Assembly (NCBI RefSeq): GCF_003589595.1 | Contig: NW_020653855.1 | Location: forward strand, 1,313,489 to 1,377,488 | Direction: 5' to 3' | Length of the DNA: 64,000 nt | Origin: Hyposmocoma kahamanoa | Taxonomy: Eukaryota > Arthropoda > Insecta > Lepidoptera > Cosmopterigidae | In this document: one piece after another, positions 40,821 through 51,802 of the stretch | Layout: each line of letters opens with the position of its first letter | How positions within the stretch are numbered: position 1 is the stretch's first letter | Translations under genes and position numbers: made by a program | The notes under the pieces: model-generated | Databases searched by the model: none | Seen by the model: the letters and a program-made list of their open reading frames with translations, nothing else | Told to the model about the DNA's origin: nothing

Positions 40821-41633
40821 AAAATACAATGTCAAATTTCAGTTACTACAATAGACACGTTTAGTGGCTGACATTGAAATCACATTAGATGCTGTTAAAA
40901 TTCAATGAGAAATTAGCATAAACTATAGCTTGTAGACGCAAAATTGACGTAAAAAACAGTGAATATTTTACAAGTTTTAACAAAACAATAACGGCGAATT
41001 CTTATATACAGAGCATGAAAACATAGTGATAACGTATTCCAATAAAAAGTTTGGGTAAATTATCACGACAAAAACAGAGAATTACCAGAAAATTGGAATC
41101 GCCTAAGAGATATATACAAATTAGAATTACACACAAATTAACTATATTAAATCACTTATTCACACAATACATATATTTGGCCAGCAATTTTACATCGAGA
41201 AAATGTTTAATACGAACAAAAGCACTATTTTTAGGGCGAATTAATCAAACAATCGTTAAACGTTTCGGTGTCCGACAAACAAAACGAATGACGGTTGAAA
41301 AACCGCCATTTCAAAATCAAACTTGACGTTCTTTGACTATGATGCGTTCATAAATATATTATGTCACAAAAGTGCATTGAGATAAATATCCAAAATTAAA
41401 ACTATTTTTACAATTTATTAGATTGATTTCATTGGTCGTGATATGAGAGTCATGTAATTCGTGGTAATATTTCTCAATAGCTCAGTGGAATACATCACCA
41501 TTTATCTATATCATTACAGACATTCGAAATAAACCATCATATCATCCGTTTATAAAGAATTTGGTAGAAATAAATCTTCTGGTAGTGGCAATAACGCAAA
41601 ATCAAGTTAGCCAACAGAACGAGGTTATGTCAT

Positions 41634-41762
41634 TCAGTTCAGTCCGTCATATTGGCAGTACTGCAAGTGTTAATGCCCGGGCGGTCACGAGTGCGACAGG
41701 GTTGTAATTTCAAGTTATTTCTGAATTAAATTGTGATTAATCTTTAATTGTAACCGATTCAG
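41634..41762 (+). other. candidate non-coding first exon of an unseen plus-strand gene
   Basis: Two overlapping TCAGT initiator words (41634-41644) are followed by a locally CpG-rich stretch (gcccgggcggtcacgagtgc). A strong donor, attcag/GTGAGT, lies at 41762/41763. The exon has no ATG-started ORF of note. It lies about 0.8 kb from the CKAP2-like start in divergent orientation, suggesting a shared promoter region. Downstream coding exons were not recognised in the window. Confidence 0.35.
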
Positions 41763-42534
41763 GTGAGTTGTGTTTATAATTAACTTTATTTTGTGTGATT
41801 TCATTTTTTTCTAGGGATGTAAAAGTGTATACGCGTGTTACAAGTAAAAAATAAAGTTGCCGTACCGGGTGTCGCGAAAACGAAAGATTTTTGCAGAACA
41901 GGTTTCTGTGATGCGGTTTTTTTAACTTTTTTTCTGTTTTAGCCGTAGCCCTGTATGTTAACTGCCTTAAATTAAATTTCCTACGGATATTAATCGTTCT
42001 AGTCTTTGAATTGCATTTTTGAAAAGTTTTTCGGAGATAATTGTTTTGAGAATTCACTTTTTTATAGATATTCGTAACAACTACATATTTTGTTTTTGTA
42101 ATTCTTACGTAACTTAATAGATATTTAACTCTGTCTCTGGAAAACGAAAAATTAAATTGAAGGTATTTATAAAACAGAACATCGATAAATACAAAATTCC
42201 ACCACAAGTATATTAGCTGATAAGTACAGTCGGCGTCGTAATTCCGTGGTCCATATTTCTATGGATTAAACATTTAATAAAGATTCTGTGTATTTACGTA
42301 CGTATCTTTAAGTACTTAAACAATTCAGTATACCAAATTATCGACACAAATACCTATATGAAATTGTATTTACATGATTTATATTCAGTCCATAATGTCC
42401 CGATTAACGATCACGGAAACTTATCTTAGTTTCTTTTTAATGATTCTGTAATTGTAGAAACAATTAAGATATTATGAAAAACACTCGGTTGAACGACTTT
42501 ACTTAGTTGACTATTTTCTTTATGACGAACAGAT
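41763..42534. other. AT-rich stretch without recognised content
   Basis: No repeat edge or exon was recognised. The 156-codon minus-strand ORF here (41737-42207) is Lys/Asn/Phe-rich with no motif and overlaps the candidate first exon, so it is probably chance. Confidence 0.4.
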
Positions 42535-42860
42535 CATGCGCCTGGTGGAAAGAGACACGCCTGTCCATAACAGTTTTAAAGCCGCTCAGAGCTTATAAAT
42601 TTTAAATCCCACCGCTAGAGCTTGTGAAAGAGTTCCTCCAGGGAAGTACTGCCACCTTACCTATTTCTGCCGATGCGGCAATGTGAGCATTTCTGTATTC
42701 CGGTTTTAGAGGGTAAGGTTGCTGGTGAAATTACAGCCACATGGGACTTGTCAACTTACGTCTCAAGGTGGCGAGATCAGCGGCAGTGCCCCTCAAATCT
42801 TGGCGATTTAAAGTTCTGAGTCCACTGAGGCACTGCAACCGCTGAGTCATGGACCCGATT
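42535..42860 (+). repeat. SINE-like family A, rearranged copy
   Basis: A short reversed 3' piece (42535-42605; 'gacacgcctgtccataacag') is joined to a forward copy (42612-42855) that starts at 'ctagagcttgtgaaagag'. Confidence 0.7.
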
Positions 42861-43269
42861 ACTATTTCTATACGGTTTAATATACGTTTACGTTGTAAAA
42901 CTCAACCACATATTTACTTAGCATATAAACACTAAATGAAAGTAACATGTACACGATAGCCTTGGTCTGTAATCGCATTGTCAACAAACTTGTTTTCTTA
43001 ATGTTATCTTTGGGGTTTTATTGCAAGCAATTATGCTCGCTAATTTCTAAAAATAAGGTTTAATTTACGTATTCGTCATCAGCGGGTTGAATTAATGCAC
43101 ATTGGTGTTCTCAATAGAATGAAATGTTTAGTTTTTTAATAGCAGTAGAGCTCTTTGTGAAAGAGAAGTACTGCCTCGGTTTGAAGGTCGAGGGCGCGTC
43201 GTATAATCGTGCAATTTAAAGTGTCGTGGCTTGCATATTTCAATGAGTTGTTCACATAAAGTACAACAC

Positions 43270-43535
43270 GATTAATTCTTGTTCACGACTTTTTTGATGT
43301 TACGACGACAGACTGTCGTGACAATGGGAAGTACTAGAATAGATAAAAGCAGCGTCAAACAATTCTGTCGTGTCAATTAATAACGACACGATCTAGTCGG
43401 AACAGCTAGACACAATAGTCGTTTAACGATAAAATAAACGTCCACGACTTAGTCACAGTAGCAGATAGTCGTGATACGGGAACAGGCTAGACGCGACAGT
43501 CGTCCAACGATAAATAAAATGTTACGACAATGGGA
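43270..43535. repeat. cluster of ACGAC/GTCGT words with an 80-bp tandem pair
   Basis: Nine or more ACGAC or GTCGT words occur in 265 bases. The unit 'ggaacagctagacac..agtcgtttaacgataaa' at 43399 recurs at about 43479 ('gggaacaggctagacgcgac'). Its origin is unknown. Confidence 0.5.
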
Positions 43536-43547
43536 GCACGCCCAAAG

Positions 43548-43873
43548 GCTCAACTCACACTGGCGCAGAGTCGAAGCGTCGCGACGCGTCCTGTTTTTCG
43601 CCTATAGCATATTCATTTCTATTTTCCCATTATTTAGGTACAAATTTGTGTTATGCAAATATGGAATTGCGCGTCGACGCGCCTTGGTTAATGTCGAGTT
43701 TCTCGCATGTGCGTTACTTGCGCGCAGTGAATGTTCAAAAGTCTCTGAATTGGTGCAGCACTGTGATCCGGGCGCACTAATGCGAGGGTCGTCTCGTAAC
43801 GACTCGTGTCTCTTTGCGTTGTAGTTGAAAAACAGGACGCGACGCTTTGACTGTGCGCCAGTGTGAGTTGAGC
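43548..43873. mobile_element. MITE with 'gctcaactcacactggcgca' ends
   Basis: The inverted ends are about 55 bases: 'gctcaactcacactggcgca' on the left and 'gcgccagtgtgagttgagc' on the right, then cgtcctgtttttc / gaaaaacaggacg. It is inserted within family A sequence: A resumes at 43874 with 'ataagggtgctggtg'. Long ORFs drawn across it follow the palindrome and are not genes. Confidence 0.8.
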
Positions 43874-45153
43874 ATAAGGGTGCTGGTGTGACTGTAGGCA
43901 CATGAGACTTGTTAACTTTGCAGCCATGCCTTAACGAAATGGTAAGGCAGAAGGTTCGTTCCACATAATTTATTTTACAAGAGGAAATGAAATGGCCCAA
44001 AGGGCCTATACACCTATATAATTTTATAGTAAACAACGTGAAGTTTCTAAACTCGCACACAATGACTGTCACAAGAAATGAGAGTGATGGTTTATGGGCA
44101 CGTCCTTTCGTTTCAAGAATGTTCACGGGAGAGATGACAGAACGAAGTAATGTATGAATGAAAATTTTAAAAGAGGCCACAGCAGCGAGGCGTGAAAATT
44201 TTCCTTGGTAAAGCCGAAGCTTCAAGTTTTCAAAAAACAAAAAAAACACTTACTTTTGCAAAAATTCCTTTTTCTGTTAAAAAGGCGCTTGTCGACATTT
44301 AAACACAACACTTATTAGGACACAAGTAACTAGGTCACTTGAATTCAGAGGTATGCTTAGTCTACACATAAAATAACCATAGCTTATAGAGTAATTTTAC
44401 ATTTTAAGATGCCCGTAATGATACGAAAGTTTGTAAACAAACTCATGAATGCTAAGTGTTGCTATTTTAATTACCATGACCTTTTACATACATTCTTTAA
44501 GTAGTCCTATTAGATAGAAACACCCAATTATATATAGATACGTTTGTAACACTATTTATCGTTAAGATTTACAAAATAGAAATTAAGCATATTTGCTATT
44601 AATTTGCTATTATAATAATTTTGTTACATTATTTTAAGAAAGTTCTGCGTACGGCAACGATTCTAACATTAAAATAAATTAAATTATAATTTGTTGGAAT
44701 AAGGTTTAAATTTAAGTGAACGCTATTCGACAATAACTCGAATTATTGCGGCTTCTCGTCCACCATTTCTTTCGATGTTTTATACCGGATTTTTGCGAAT
44801 GTGTGCGTATATTTTGATGAGAGCGCGTAGATTTCATGAATGAAATAGAATTCGCAGATCCACCAGCTTACCTCGCGCTGATTGGTCGAGGTGCTTCGGG
44901 ACAAGTTCGCGTTTAATAATGAATATTTTGAATAAATGTTTTTTAAGTGGTGGGGTACGCGCGCTGCCTCTGGTAATAGGTGCGCGGAATATTTTAGGCA
45001 AGCCGGTGGGAATCGAGTTATGTGGACGCTTCGCCACTGGGAGGCCAGGAACCGGAAATGAGAATGATGAAAAGGTGGAATGAAGGTGGTCAGCATCGTC
45101 ACAACTTTATATTTCAAGCTCTGTGTAGCTGCAACTGTTATGCGTGAAAGACG

Positions 45154-45330
45154 AGGGTCGTATTCCAGAACTCTACTCAATACTCAAGTCAGGACTTGAG
45201 TATTGCAGTGAGCACTGAAAATCATACTCAAGGCCTTGCCATTAGGGTCGTATTTCCAGTGCTTGAAATCATACTCAAGTCTGCTCAAATCCTGGCTTGA
45301 GCATTGAGTAGAGTTCTGGAATACGACCCT
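45154..45330. mobile_element. palindromic MITE N1 (177 bp)
   Basis: The ends 'agggtcgtattccagaactc' and 'gagttctggaatacgaccct' are exactly inverted, and pairing continues to about 45 bases. It directly abuts another palindromic element at its right edge. Confidence 0.85.
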
Positions 45331-45538
45331 GAGAGCGGGTGCGCCTCGGGCGCGTATCATGTCGGGACCGCGGCGGGTTTAATTCCGTGTACTTATATCA
45401 CATTTCAAACAACACATCGAAAGCAGGCGCGAGACGGGCGCACGCGTCCGCGCTCGGTGTGTTGTCGTCCATATAAACACACGGAATTAGACCCGCCGCG
45501 GTCCCGACCCGAGTTGCACTCGACTCGCACCCGCTCTC
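45331..45538. mobile_element. GC-rich palindromic MITE N2 (208 bp)
   Basis: The ends gagagcgggtgcg and cgcacccgctctc are inverted; the inner arms 'gtcgggaccgcggcgggt' and complement are also paired. No spacer lies between it and N1. Confidence 0.85.
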
Positions 45539-45565
45539 TGTATGTTTCACAATTTTTGGGTTGGT

Positions 45566-45838
45566 CTCTCGCTTACCACGTGATGGGTGACATGCCTGTT
45601 CGTAATAATTGCAGTGCCACTCAGAGCTTTAAATTGCAAAGACCTGAGGGGCACTGCCACTGCGCCCGTCACCCTGAGACATAAGTTGACAAGTCCCACG
45701 TGTCTGTAATTTCACCAGCACCCTTTATCCTTCAAAACCGAACCGCAGTAATTCTCACATTACTGCTTGACAGCAGAAATAGGTAAGGTGGCAGTACTTC
45801 TCTGGACGTACTCTTTCATATGGAGCTCTACTGCTAGT
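45566..45838 (-). mobile_element. SINE-like family A, near full-length reversed copy
   Basis: It runs from the 3' end 'gcttaccacgtgatgggtga' to the 5' end 'ggagctctactgctagta', with all internal blocks in order. Confidence 0.8.
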
Positions 45839-46837
45839 ATGTGTGGGAACTACAGTGTAAACCCTCCCATTGTGAGAGGAAACCTGTGACCGGCAGTGAG
45901 ACTATATAGGCTAACTATTATTATTTCGACGACTTCTGTGGTTCAACGGTTTGTAATGTGGACACTGGATGAGTAGTAGTACAGTTTCCCGCGGTAGGGC
46001 CAATTTAGGAAATGATATTTTTAACCGACTTCAAAAAAGGCGGAGGATCTCAATTCGATAGCATTTTTCGACTGCTTTTTGTACACTCTAGAACACGTCA
46101 AGCTTGACACTTTATACTTTGGACCGTTTTTATAGTAAGCGGCATAGAGTTGGATTTAAGTCTTAAGTCGAGCTTGGCGTGCCCTTTGACCCTATACATA
46201 CAAGAACAAAAAAAATCTTATCGCGTATGTTACGCGACAACTCTGGCATTTGTGAATCGATTTTGATTCTTTTTTTGCTGGAAAGAGAGTACTTTAGTAT
46301 TGGGCCTATTTAAATTTGAAGAGAATATTCCACCTCTAAGGTTGGCAAACTGGGGGAAGAATGACTTTTGAGGTCGTTCCATTTTGGCAAACTATGATTT
46401 AAACATTTCCTTTACATTTAGTTTCTTAAATAAGTTAAATAAAGTTTTTAGTTTAATATAAGCATCAGAAGAAAGAAATTAAATTCATTTATTTGCACAC
46501 CACAAATGACACCACACAAAAAATAAATAAAATAAACAAGTAAATCTAAAAATCAAAAGAAATAAACAACACAATGAAAATAAAATAAAATCATGCGAAT
46601 ATTGTGCAATATCTCGTAGTACCCTATAGTAGTCAGGCAATTGGTGTGATAGTCTGGCAAATTACCATTTGTGTTATAAGTAACGTAGAAAACCGACTAA
46701 AGCACTGTTACTTGACTCATGTTTACGTGTAAACAAAGCTTGCAACTCGTGTTAAATGAACAATAAACAAAATACTTTATTATTTCAGAAAAACAAAGCA
46801 AATATGATAATAATTAACTTAATAACTTAAAACTTTA

Positions 46838-49800
46838 CCGTGCGGTGACGGATTAGAATACAATTCACCGCCCCTCTCTTCCCGTGGGTGTCGTAAGAGG
46901 CGACTAAGGGATATTGAGCAACCAGCTACTCCACTGGTGGTAGGGCTTGAAAACCCGCCTGGTTAGTGACCACCGTGCGCATGATGGAAAACCCGCCAAG
47001 TATTCGCTAGTCGGATGCGTTCCGGGATCAGTCAGCGTACAACCAGAGCCCGAGGGAACGCTGCCGCGACATTTGTGGTCTGTGGAGGCTTCCGCCGAAC
47101 CAGTGCCAGGACAACTGCATTGACCCGCCGGCCAGGGAGACCCGTAGAAACGGTTGTTCCGCTGGCCGCCCGCGGTACAGTACAGGGGCCCAAGCGTGCT
47201 TAACCAGCTCGTGAGGCTGCCTCACCATGCCGCGCATAATCTCGGTGTGGTTCGTCGTGCCGGTTGGTGACCGGGAGGTGGGGTCCCGGCGGCCATTCCC
47301 GGGGGGGTTCGGGGGCCCTTCCGTCCGGCGGATCAGCGCAACTTGTCTGTAGGCAAGTCTCTGGGGAAGCAGGCCCCGCGATTTGACCGCTTGTGTCGCG
47401 GCACTGTTTTCTCGCTTCACGCCTCTTTTTCCCTCCAACATGTTAGCGCAAAGTACAAATTTCGGTCGTACAGCGGTGCACACCCCCACCACTAAAGCGC
47501 TCTTTAAGGTGGAGTTCACGAACATTCGAGGACTCCACAGTAACATCCACGCCGTCCATCAACATCTTGAGACGGCTCGACCAGAAATGCTGTTCCTTAC
47601 GGAGACGCAAATACTCTGCCCGGCTGACAGCAGCTACTTGAATTACCCTGGCTATATGCTTGAAGAGTCCTTCAAAGCGAAAGCTGGGGTCTACTTGTTT
47701 GTCCGGGCAGATGTTTGCTGTCGCCGTCTGCGTCATTTGGAGGACCCCTCCTTCTCCATCCTTGGGGTACATGTTGACCTGGGCAGTCATTGCCGTGTCT
47801 ACATCTACATGTGCCTCTACAGATCCCACCACGGCGACATGGAGACAACTCGTCTCATGGACCACCTTACTCGGGCGGCAGATGACGCGCAGGCGCAGTT
47901 TCCTACAGCGGAATTGGTGTTTTTAGGGGACTTCAATGCTCACCACGAGTCGTGGTTAAGTTCCTCTAAAACTGACCATGCTGGAAGAACTGCCCACACA
48001 TTCGCTCTCACACACGATTTAACCCAACTGGTGAATCAGCCCACCCGGATTCCAGATAGGGTTGGTGACGCGCCCTCTTTGTTGGACCTTCTGCTGACGT
48101 CTCGCCCGGCTGGATATCGGGTGGTGGTCCAAGCCCCTCTGGGCACTTCGGATCACTGCTTGATATCCACTAAAGTGGCAACGTTACTGCCACCACCACC
48201 TACTGTGGCTAAACGCCGCATTTGGCATTATGCGTCGGCAGATTGGGACGGTATGCGGGACTATTTTGCATCCGTTCCCTGGCGGCAGCGCTGTTTTAGT
48301 GAGGTGGATCCAACAGCTAGCGCGACTGCCGTTGCTGATGAGATCTTAATCGGGATGGAATACTACATCCCGCATTCGGATCTCGTCAGTAAAGGGAGGC
48401 GCAACCGCTGGTTCAACCGCGAGTGTGCTGTGGCCGTTGAGAACAAACAGACTGCATACCGCGCTTGGATCAGGGGTCTAGCTTCAGACGATCCCAATAC
48501 GAACTCACTTAAAACAGCCTACAATAATGCCACCAGGTCTTGCAAAAGAGCGTACATCAGAGCGGATGCTCAGCGCGTCGCACGAGTTGGCCAAGAACTC
48601 TTGACGCATCCCACAGGTAGTCGTAGCTACTGGCGTCTGGCCAGAGCCGTTGCGTCGAACTTCTGCCAGCCCTCGCTGCCACCGCTGAGATATTCTGACG
48701 GCAATCTAGCCCACAAGCCGCAAGATAAAGCCGACCTCTTGGCAAATCTGTTTGCGGCTAACTCCTGTCTCGACGACTGTAACGCACAGCCACCAACTCT
48801 ACCTCACTGTGGCTACACGATGTCTGATATTCGTATCAGACAATGCGATGTGCGTACGCAGCTGCAGTCTCTCGACGTCCGGAAAGCTAGTGGTCCTGAT
48901 GGTATCCCAGCGATTGTACTTAGGAATTGCGCAGCTGAGTTGACTCCCGTGCTAACGCGACTGTATCGTCTGTCGCTCTCTTCAGGTCGTGTGCCGGACT
49001 CTTGGAGAGAGGCTAATGTGCAACCAGTTCCCAAAAAAGGCGACCGATCAGACCCGCATAATTACCGTCCCATAGCCATTACTTCCATAATATGCAAGGT
49101 TTTAGAGCGGATCCTTAATAAACAACTGACCCAATACCTAGAAGATCACTCCATAATTAATGATCGGCAGTATGGGTTTCGTCCGAAACGATCAACGGGT
49201 GACCTTCTAGCGTACTTATCGCATATTTGGGGTGAGGCTATAGACAAACGTGGCGAATCGTTGGCTGTTAGCCTCGATATAGCCAAAGCGTTCGATCGGG
49301 TCTGGCACAAAGCTCTTCTCTCCAAGCTCCCGGCGTACGGTTTGCCAGCCCAGTTATGCAGCTGGATTGCCGATTTCCTTCGTGAGCGGAGAATTCGCGT
49401 CGTTTCTGACGGCAGCATTTCGAGGTTCGTGAATGTGAACGCCGGCGTACCGCAGGGATCCGTCCTATCTCCCACGCTTTTCCTTCTGCATATCAATGAT
49501 ATGCTTCCACTTGGGAATATTCATTGTTATGCAGATGATAGCACTGTTCATGGGGGATATCATGGATTCCCCGCAGCTGGGCGCGCCGATACTGACAGAG
49601 AGCGATCTGATCTTGTCGTTGAGCTCAATAGGATATTGGACCTCATATCTGCATGGGGATCCAGTAATCTTGTTGAGTTCAACGCCAAGAAAACACAGGT
49701 TTGCGCGTTAACAACAAAATTGTCGCCGTTCCTTCCCATGCCTTCTCTGATGAGCACAGCACTTTCACCTCGGAGCAGTTTCACCTTGCTCGGTATGGAA

Positions 49801-50521
49801 ATCTGCTGTGATTTGAATCCAAGGAGCTACATCGAATCTGTGATCAAAACAGCCTCACGGAAACTCGGAGTCCTGAACAAGGTGCGACGTTTTTTCACGC
49901 CGGACCAGTTATGCCTGCTGTACAAAACACAGGTCCGGTCTTGCGTTGAGTATTGTTCGCACTTGTGGGACGGCTCCGCCAAGTACCTACTCGATGCCTT
50001 GGATAAATTACAGCGTCGTGCTACTAGAATTATAGGCGACGAAGAGGTCTCATCACGCCTTGAACCTCTGCAACTGCGTAGAGATGTTGCATCGCTTAGC
50101 GCCTTTTACCGCATGTACCATGGTGAGTGCTCTGAGGAGCTGTTCAACCTCATCCCCCCTTCCCCGTTCCTGCTCAGAAGCACGCGTGCTGGCCTTCGTA
50201 GTCACCGTTTCACTACCTGCCGCATTCCATCGCGTACTAAAAGGTTCAGTGGCTCCTTTCTCTGCCGCACGGTTGACAAATGGAACTCCCTTCCGGCACA
50301 TGTCTTCCCTCCCTCTTATGATATGGGGTCCTTCAAACGAGGCGTGAAGAGGCATATTGTAGGCAGGCAGGGTGGAGGCGGCTAGTGCAGTGAGGATTCC
50401 ATCGCTGCACTAGGTTCCTTCGCGTTTGGATACCACTTTCCACTTAACATCAGGTGGAGTGGAGTCATTTGCCTGTCAGGTATAATATACAAAGTCGAGG
50501 TAAAATCAAAAAAAAAAAAAA
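46838..50521 (+). mobile_element. near-intact non-LTR retrotransposon with one long ORF
   Basis: The 5' UTR is about 600 bases, containing 'cccgtgggtgtcgtaagagg'. The long ORF and a 3' UTR ('acatcaggtggagtggagtc') follow, ending in a 14-base poly-A at 50508-50521. The edges fit a full-length, recent insertion. No clear target duplication and no separate ORF1 were found. Clade not fixed by eye (CR1/Jockey/Daphne range). Confidence 0.85.
47440..50385 (+). CDS. retrotransposon endonuclease-reverse transcriptase (981 aa)
   Basis: The first ATG in frame is at 47440 (MLAQSTNFG); the frame is open from 47353. The N-terminal APE-type endonuclease spans about residues 30-250, with FTNIRGLHSN, LFLTETQ (metal-binding Glu), LVFLGDFNAHHESW and GTSDHCLI. 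A linker follows. The reverse transcriptase spans about 470-760, with NYRPIAITSIICKVLERIL, YGFRPKRSTGD, SLDIAKAFDRVWHKALL, GVPQGSVLSPTLFLLHINDM and CYADDSTVHG (catalytic YADD). The C-terminal part has VEYCSHLWDG and LDKLQRRATRIIGD. It copies its own RNA into DNA at a nicked target. No stop or frameshift is present, so it may be active. Confidence 0.93.
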   Translation: MLAQSTNFGRTAVHTPTTKALFKVEFTNIRGLHSNIHAVHQHLETARPEMLFLTETQILCPADSSYLNYPGYMLEESFKAKAGVYLFVRADVCCRRLRHLEDPSFSILGVHVDLGSHCRVYIYMCLYRSHHGDMETTRLMDHLTRAADDAQAQFPTAELVFLGDFNAHHESWLSSSKTDHAGRTAHTFALTHDLTQLVNQPTRIPDRVGDAPSLLDLLLTSRPAGYRVVVQAPLGTSDHCLISTKVATLLPPPPTVAKRRIWHYASADWDGMRDYFASVPWRQRCFSEVDPTASATAVADEILIGMEYYIPHSDLVSKGRRNRWFNRECAVAVENKQTAYRAWIRGLASDDPNTNSLKTAYNNATRSCKRAYIRADAQRVARVGQELLTHPTGSRSYWRLARAVASNFCQPSLPPLRYSDGNLAHKPQDKADLLANLFAANSCLDDCNAQPPTLPHCGYTMSDIRIRQCDVRTQLQSLDVRKASGPDGIPAIVLRNCAAELTPVLTRLYRLSLSSGRVPDSWREANVQPVPKKGDRSDPHNYRPIAITSIICKVLERILNKQLTQYLEDHSIINDRQYGFRPKRSTGDLLAYLSHIWGEAIDKRGESLAVSLDIAKAFDRVWHKALLSKLPAYGLPAQLCSWIADFLRERRIRVVSDGSISRFVNVNAGVPQGSVLSPTLFLLHINDMLPLGNIHCYADDSTVHGGYHGFPAAGRADTDRERSDLVVELNRILDLISAWGSSNLVEFNAKKTQVCALTTKLSPFLPMPSLMSTALSPRSSFTLLGMEICCDLNPRSYIESVIKTASRKLGVLNKVRRFFTPDQLCLLYKTQVRSCVEYCSHLWDGSAKYLLDALDKLQRRATRIIGDEEVSSRLEPLQLRRDVASLSAFYRMYHGECSEELFNLIPPSPFLLRSTRAGLRSHRFTTCRIPSRTKRFSGSFLCRTVDKWNSLPAHVFPPSYDMGSFKRGVKRHIVGRQGGGG

Positions 50522-50680
50522 CTATTATTTGTTGCCTTTGCTTTTTACTTGCTGTTTACAACCATGACGTCGACTGAAGTAAACCTCGTGCGTCTATTAA
50601 TATGAACTTTCCAGTAGGCAAATAAAAAGGTAATTACTAGAAATAATTAAATGACAATCTATGATTGTACCTCGACTATG

Positions 50681-50800
50681 TAACAGTAGAGCTCCTTGTG
50701 GAAGAGTTCCTCCAGGGAAGTTCTGCCACCTTACCTATTTCTGCCGCCGAGCAGTAATGCCTGCGTTTATGCATTCCGATTTTGAAGGGTCATGCTCTGG
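50681..50800 (+). repeat. SINE-like family A 5' fragment followed by repeat B
   Basis: 'aacagtagagctccttgtgg' to 'gcattccgattttgaagggt', then about 80 unassigned bases and a reversed repeat B fragment (50890-50995). Confidence 0.7.
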
Positions 50801-51802
50801 CCACACAGAGGCGGCCGCTGAAGCGTTCCGGGCGCGGGAATTTTTGTAATGTACGAATTATCGTTCATATGAACCTTGCTACACTGAAACTCCCCAGCCA
50901 ACTTGCGGAGGGCCCGGCCCGGACGCCCGCCGTACCTTGACCTTACCAGGGTCCCGTAGTCTCCCCGGAACTCCCTCCCTCCGGGAAATCTCTCGGGTCA
51001 GTATCTACTGATAAATATTTTTCTGAATCAATTCGACTGTATTTTTTTGTCCCTATCTAGGGAACACCTCGAGTTCAGTTTCGCGTGTGGATACAGTGAG
51101 AGTGGTTTGTGGGAAGAAAGTGAGTGACAATGGTAACGCCATAACAAATAGCGATAAAGGTAGTGGTCGTCGACAGCGGAAGAGAGTAGAGAGATATGTC
51201 TGCTCTTAAAACTGTCATCTGCCGCCATCCAGTCAACCCGTAACCATAGAGCGTGCAACCGTTCCGAAATATCGGGAAAATAAAAAGAAGTCATACCGTG
51301 GTAAGAAGCCTGAAATGATAATAATTTAGTGAATAACAACAAAAGCCTTAAAATCTGTATAAAAAAATACAGTCCAATTGAGAACCTCCTCCTTTTATAA
51401 AGACGGGTAAAAAGGGGGTTCCGTTCAAAAACTTAGTTACGAGATTTCGAAATTTAGCCGACGACGAACGCATGGACAGAATATGTCTAACGCTGTCAAT
51501 TTATTTTCATGACGTACACTACTTATCTCTACACGCGACGGCCTATCACGCACGCCAACACTATAGTAGCGCCTTCAACATCAAAGTTTATCTATTTTTA
51601 GTTTTTTTTTTTACTTTTTATCTATTCGCGCGAATGCCATATGTATTCGTGTATGAAGACATTGTATCGCGTAGATACATTTATATATCTCACTAAGAAT
51701 GTATATCCAAAAGTATACGACGTTTGACAATTTGGGCCGTTATTATGTTAAACGTAGTGTTGAATTTTTATTTTGAGACAAAAAAAAGGAAGAGGGTCCC
51801 AA

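Noticed and set aside
41737..42207. 156-codon minus-strand ORF
   Set aside because: Biased Lys/Asn/Phe composition, no motif, and it overlaps the candidate first exon on the other strand.
43602..44249. 215-codon minus-strand ORF
   Set aside because: About half of it crosses the palindromic MITE 43548-43873, and no domain is recognisable; likely chance.
45304..45684. 126-codon ORF sharing its first residues with a minus-strand ORF at 45180
   Set aside because: Both starts lie in the inverted ends of MITE N1, so the shared residues reflect the palindrome, not related proteins.
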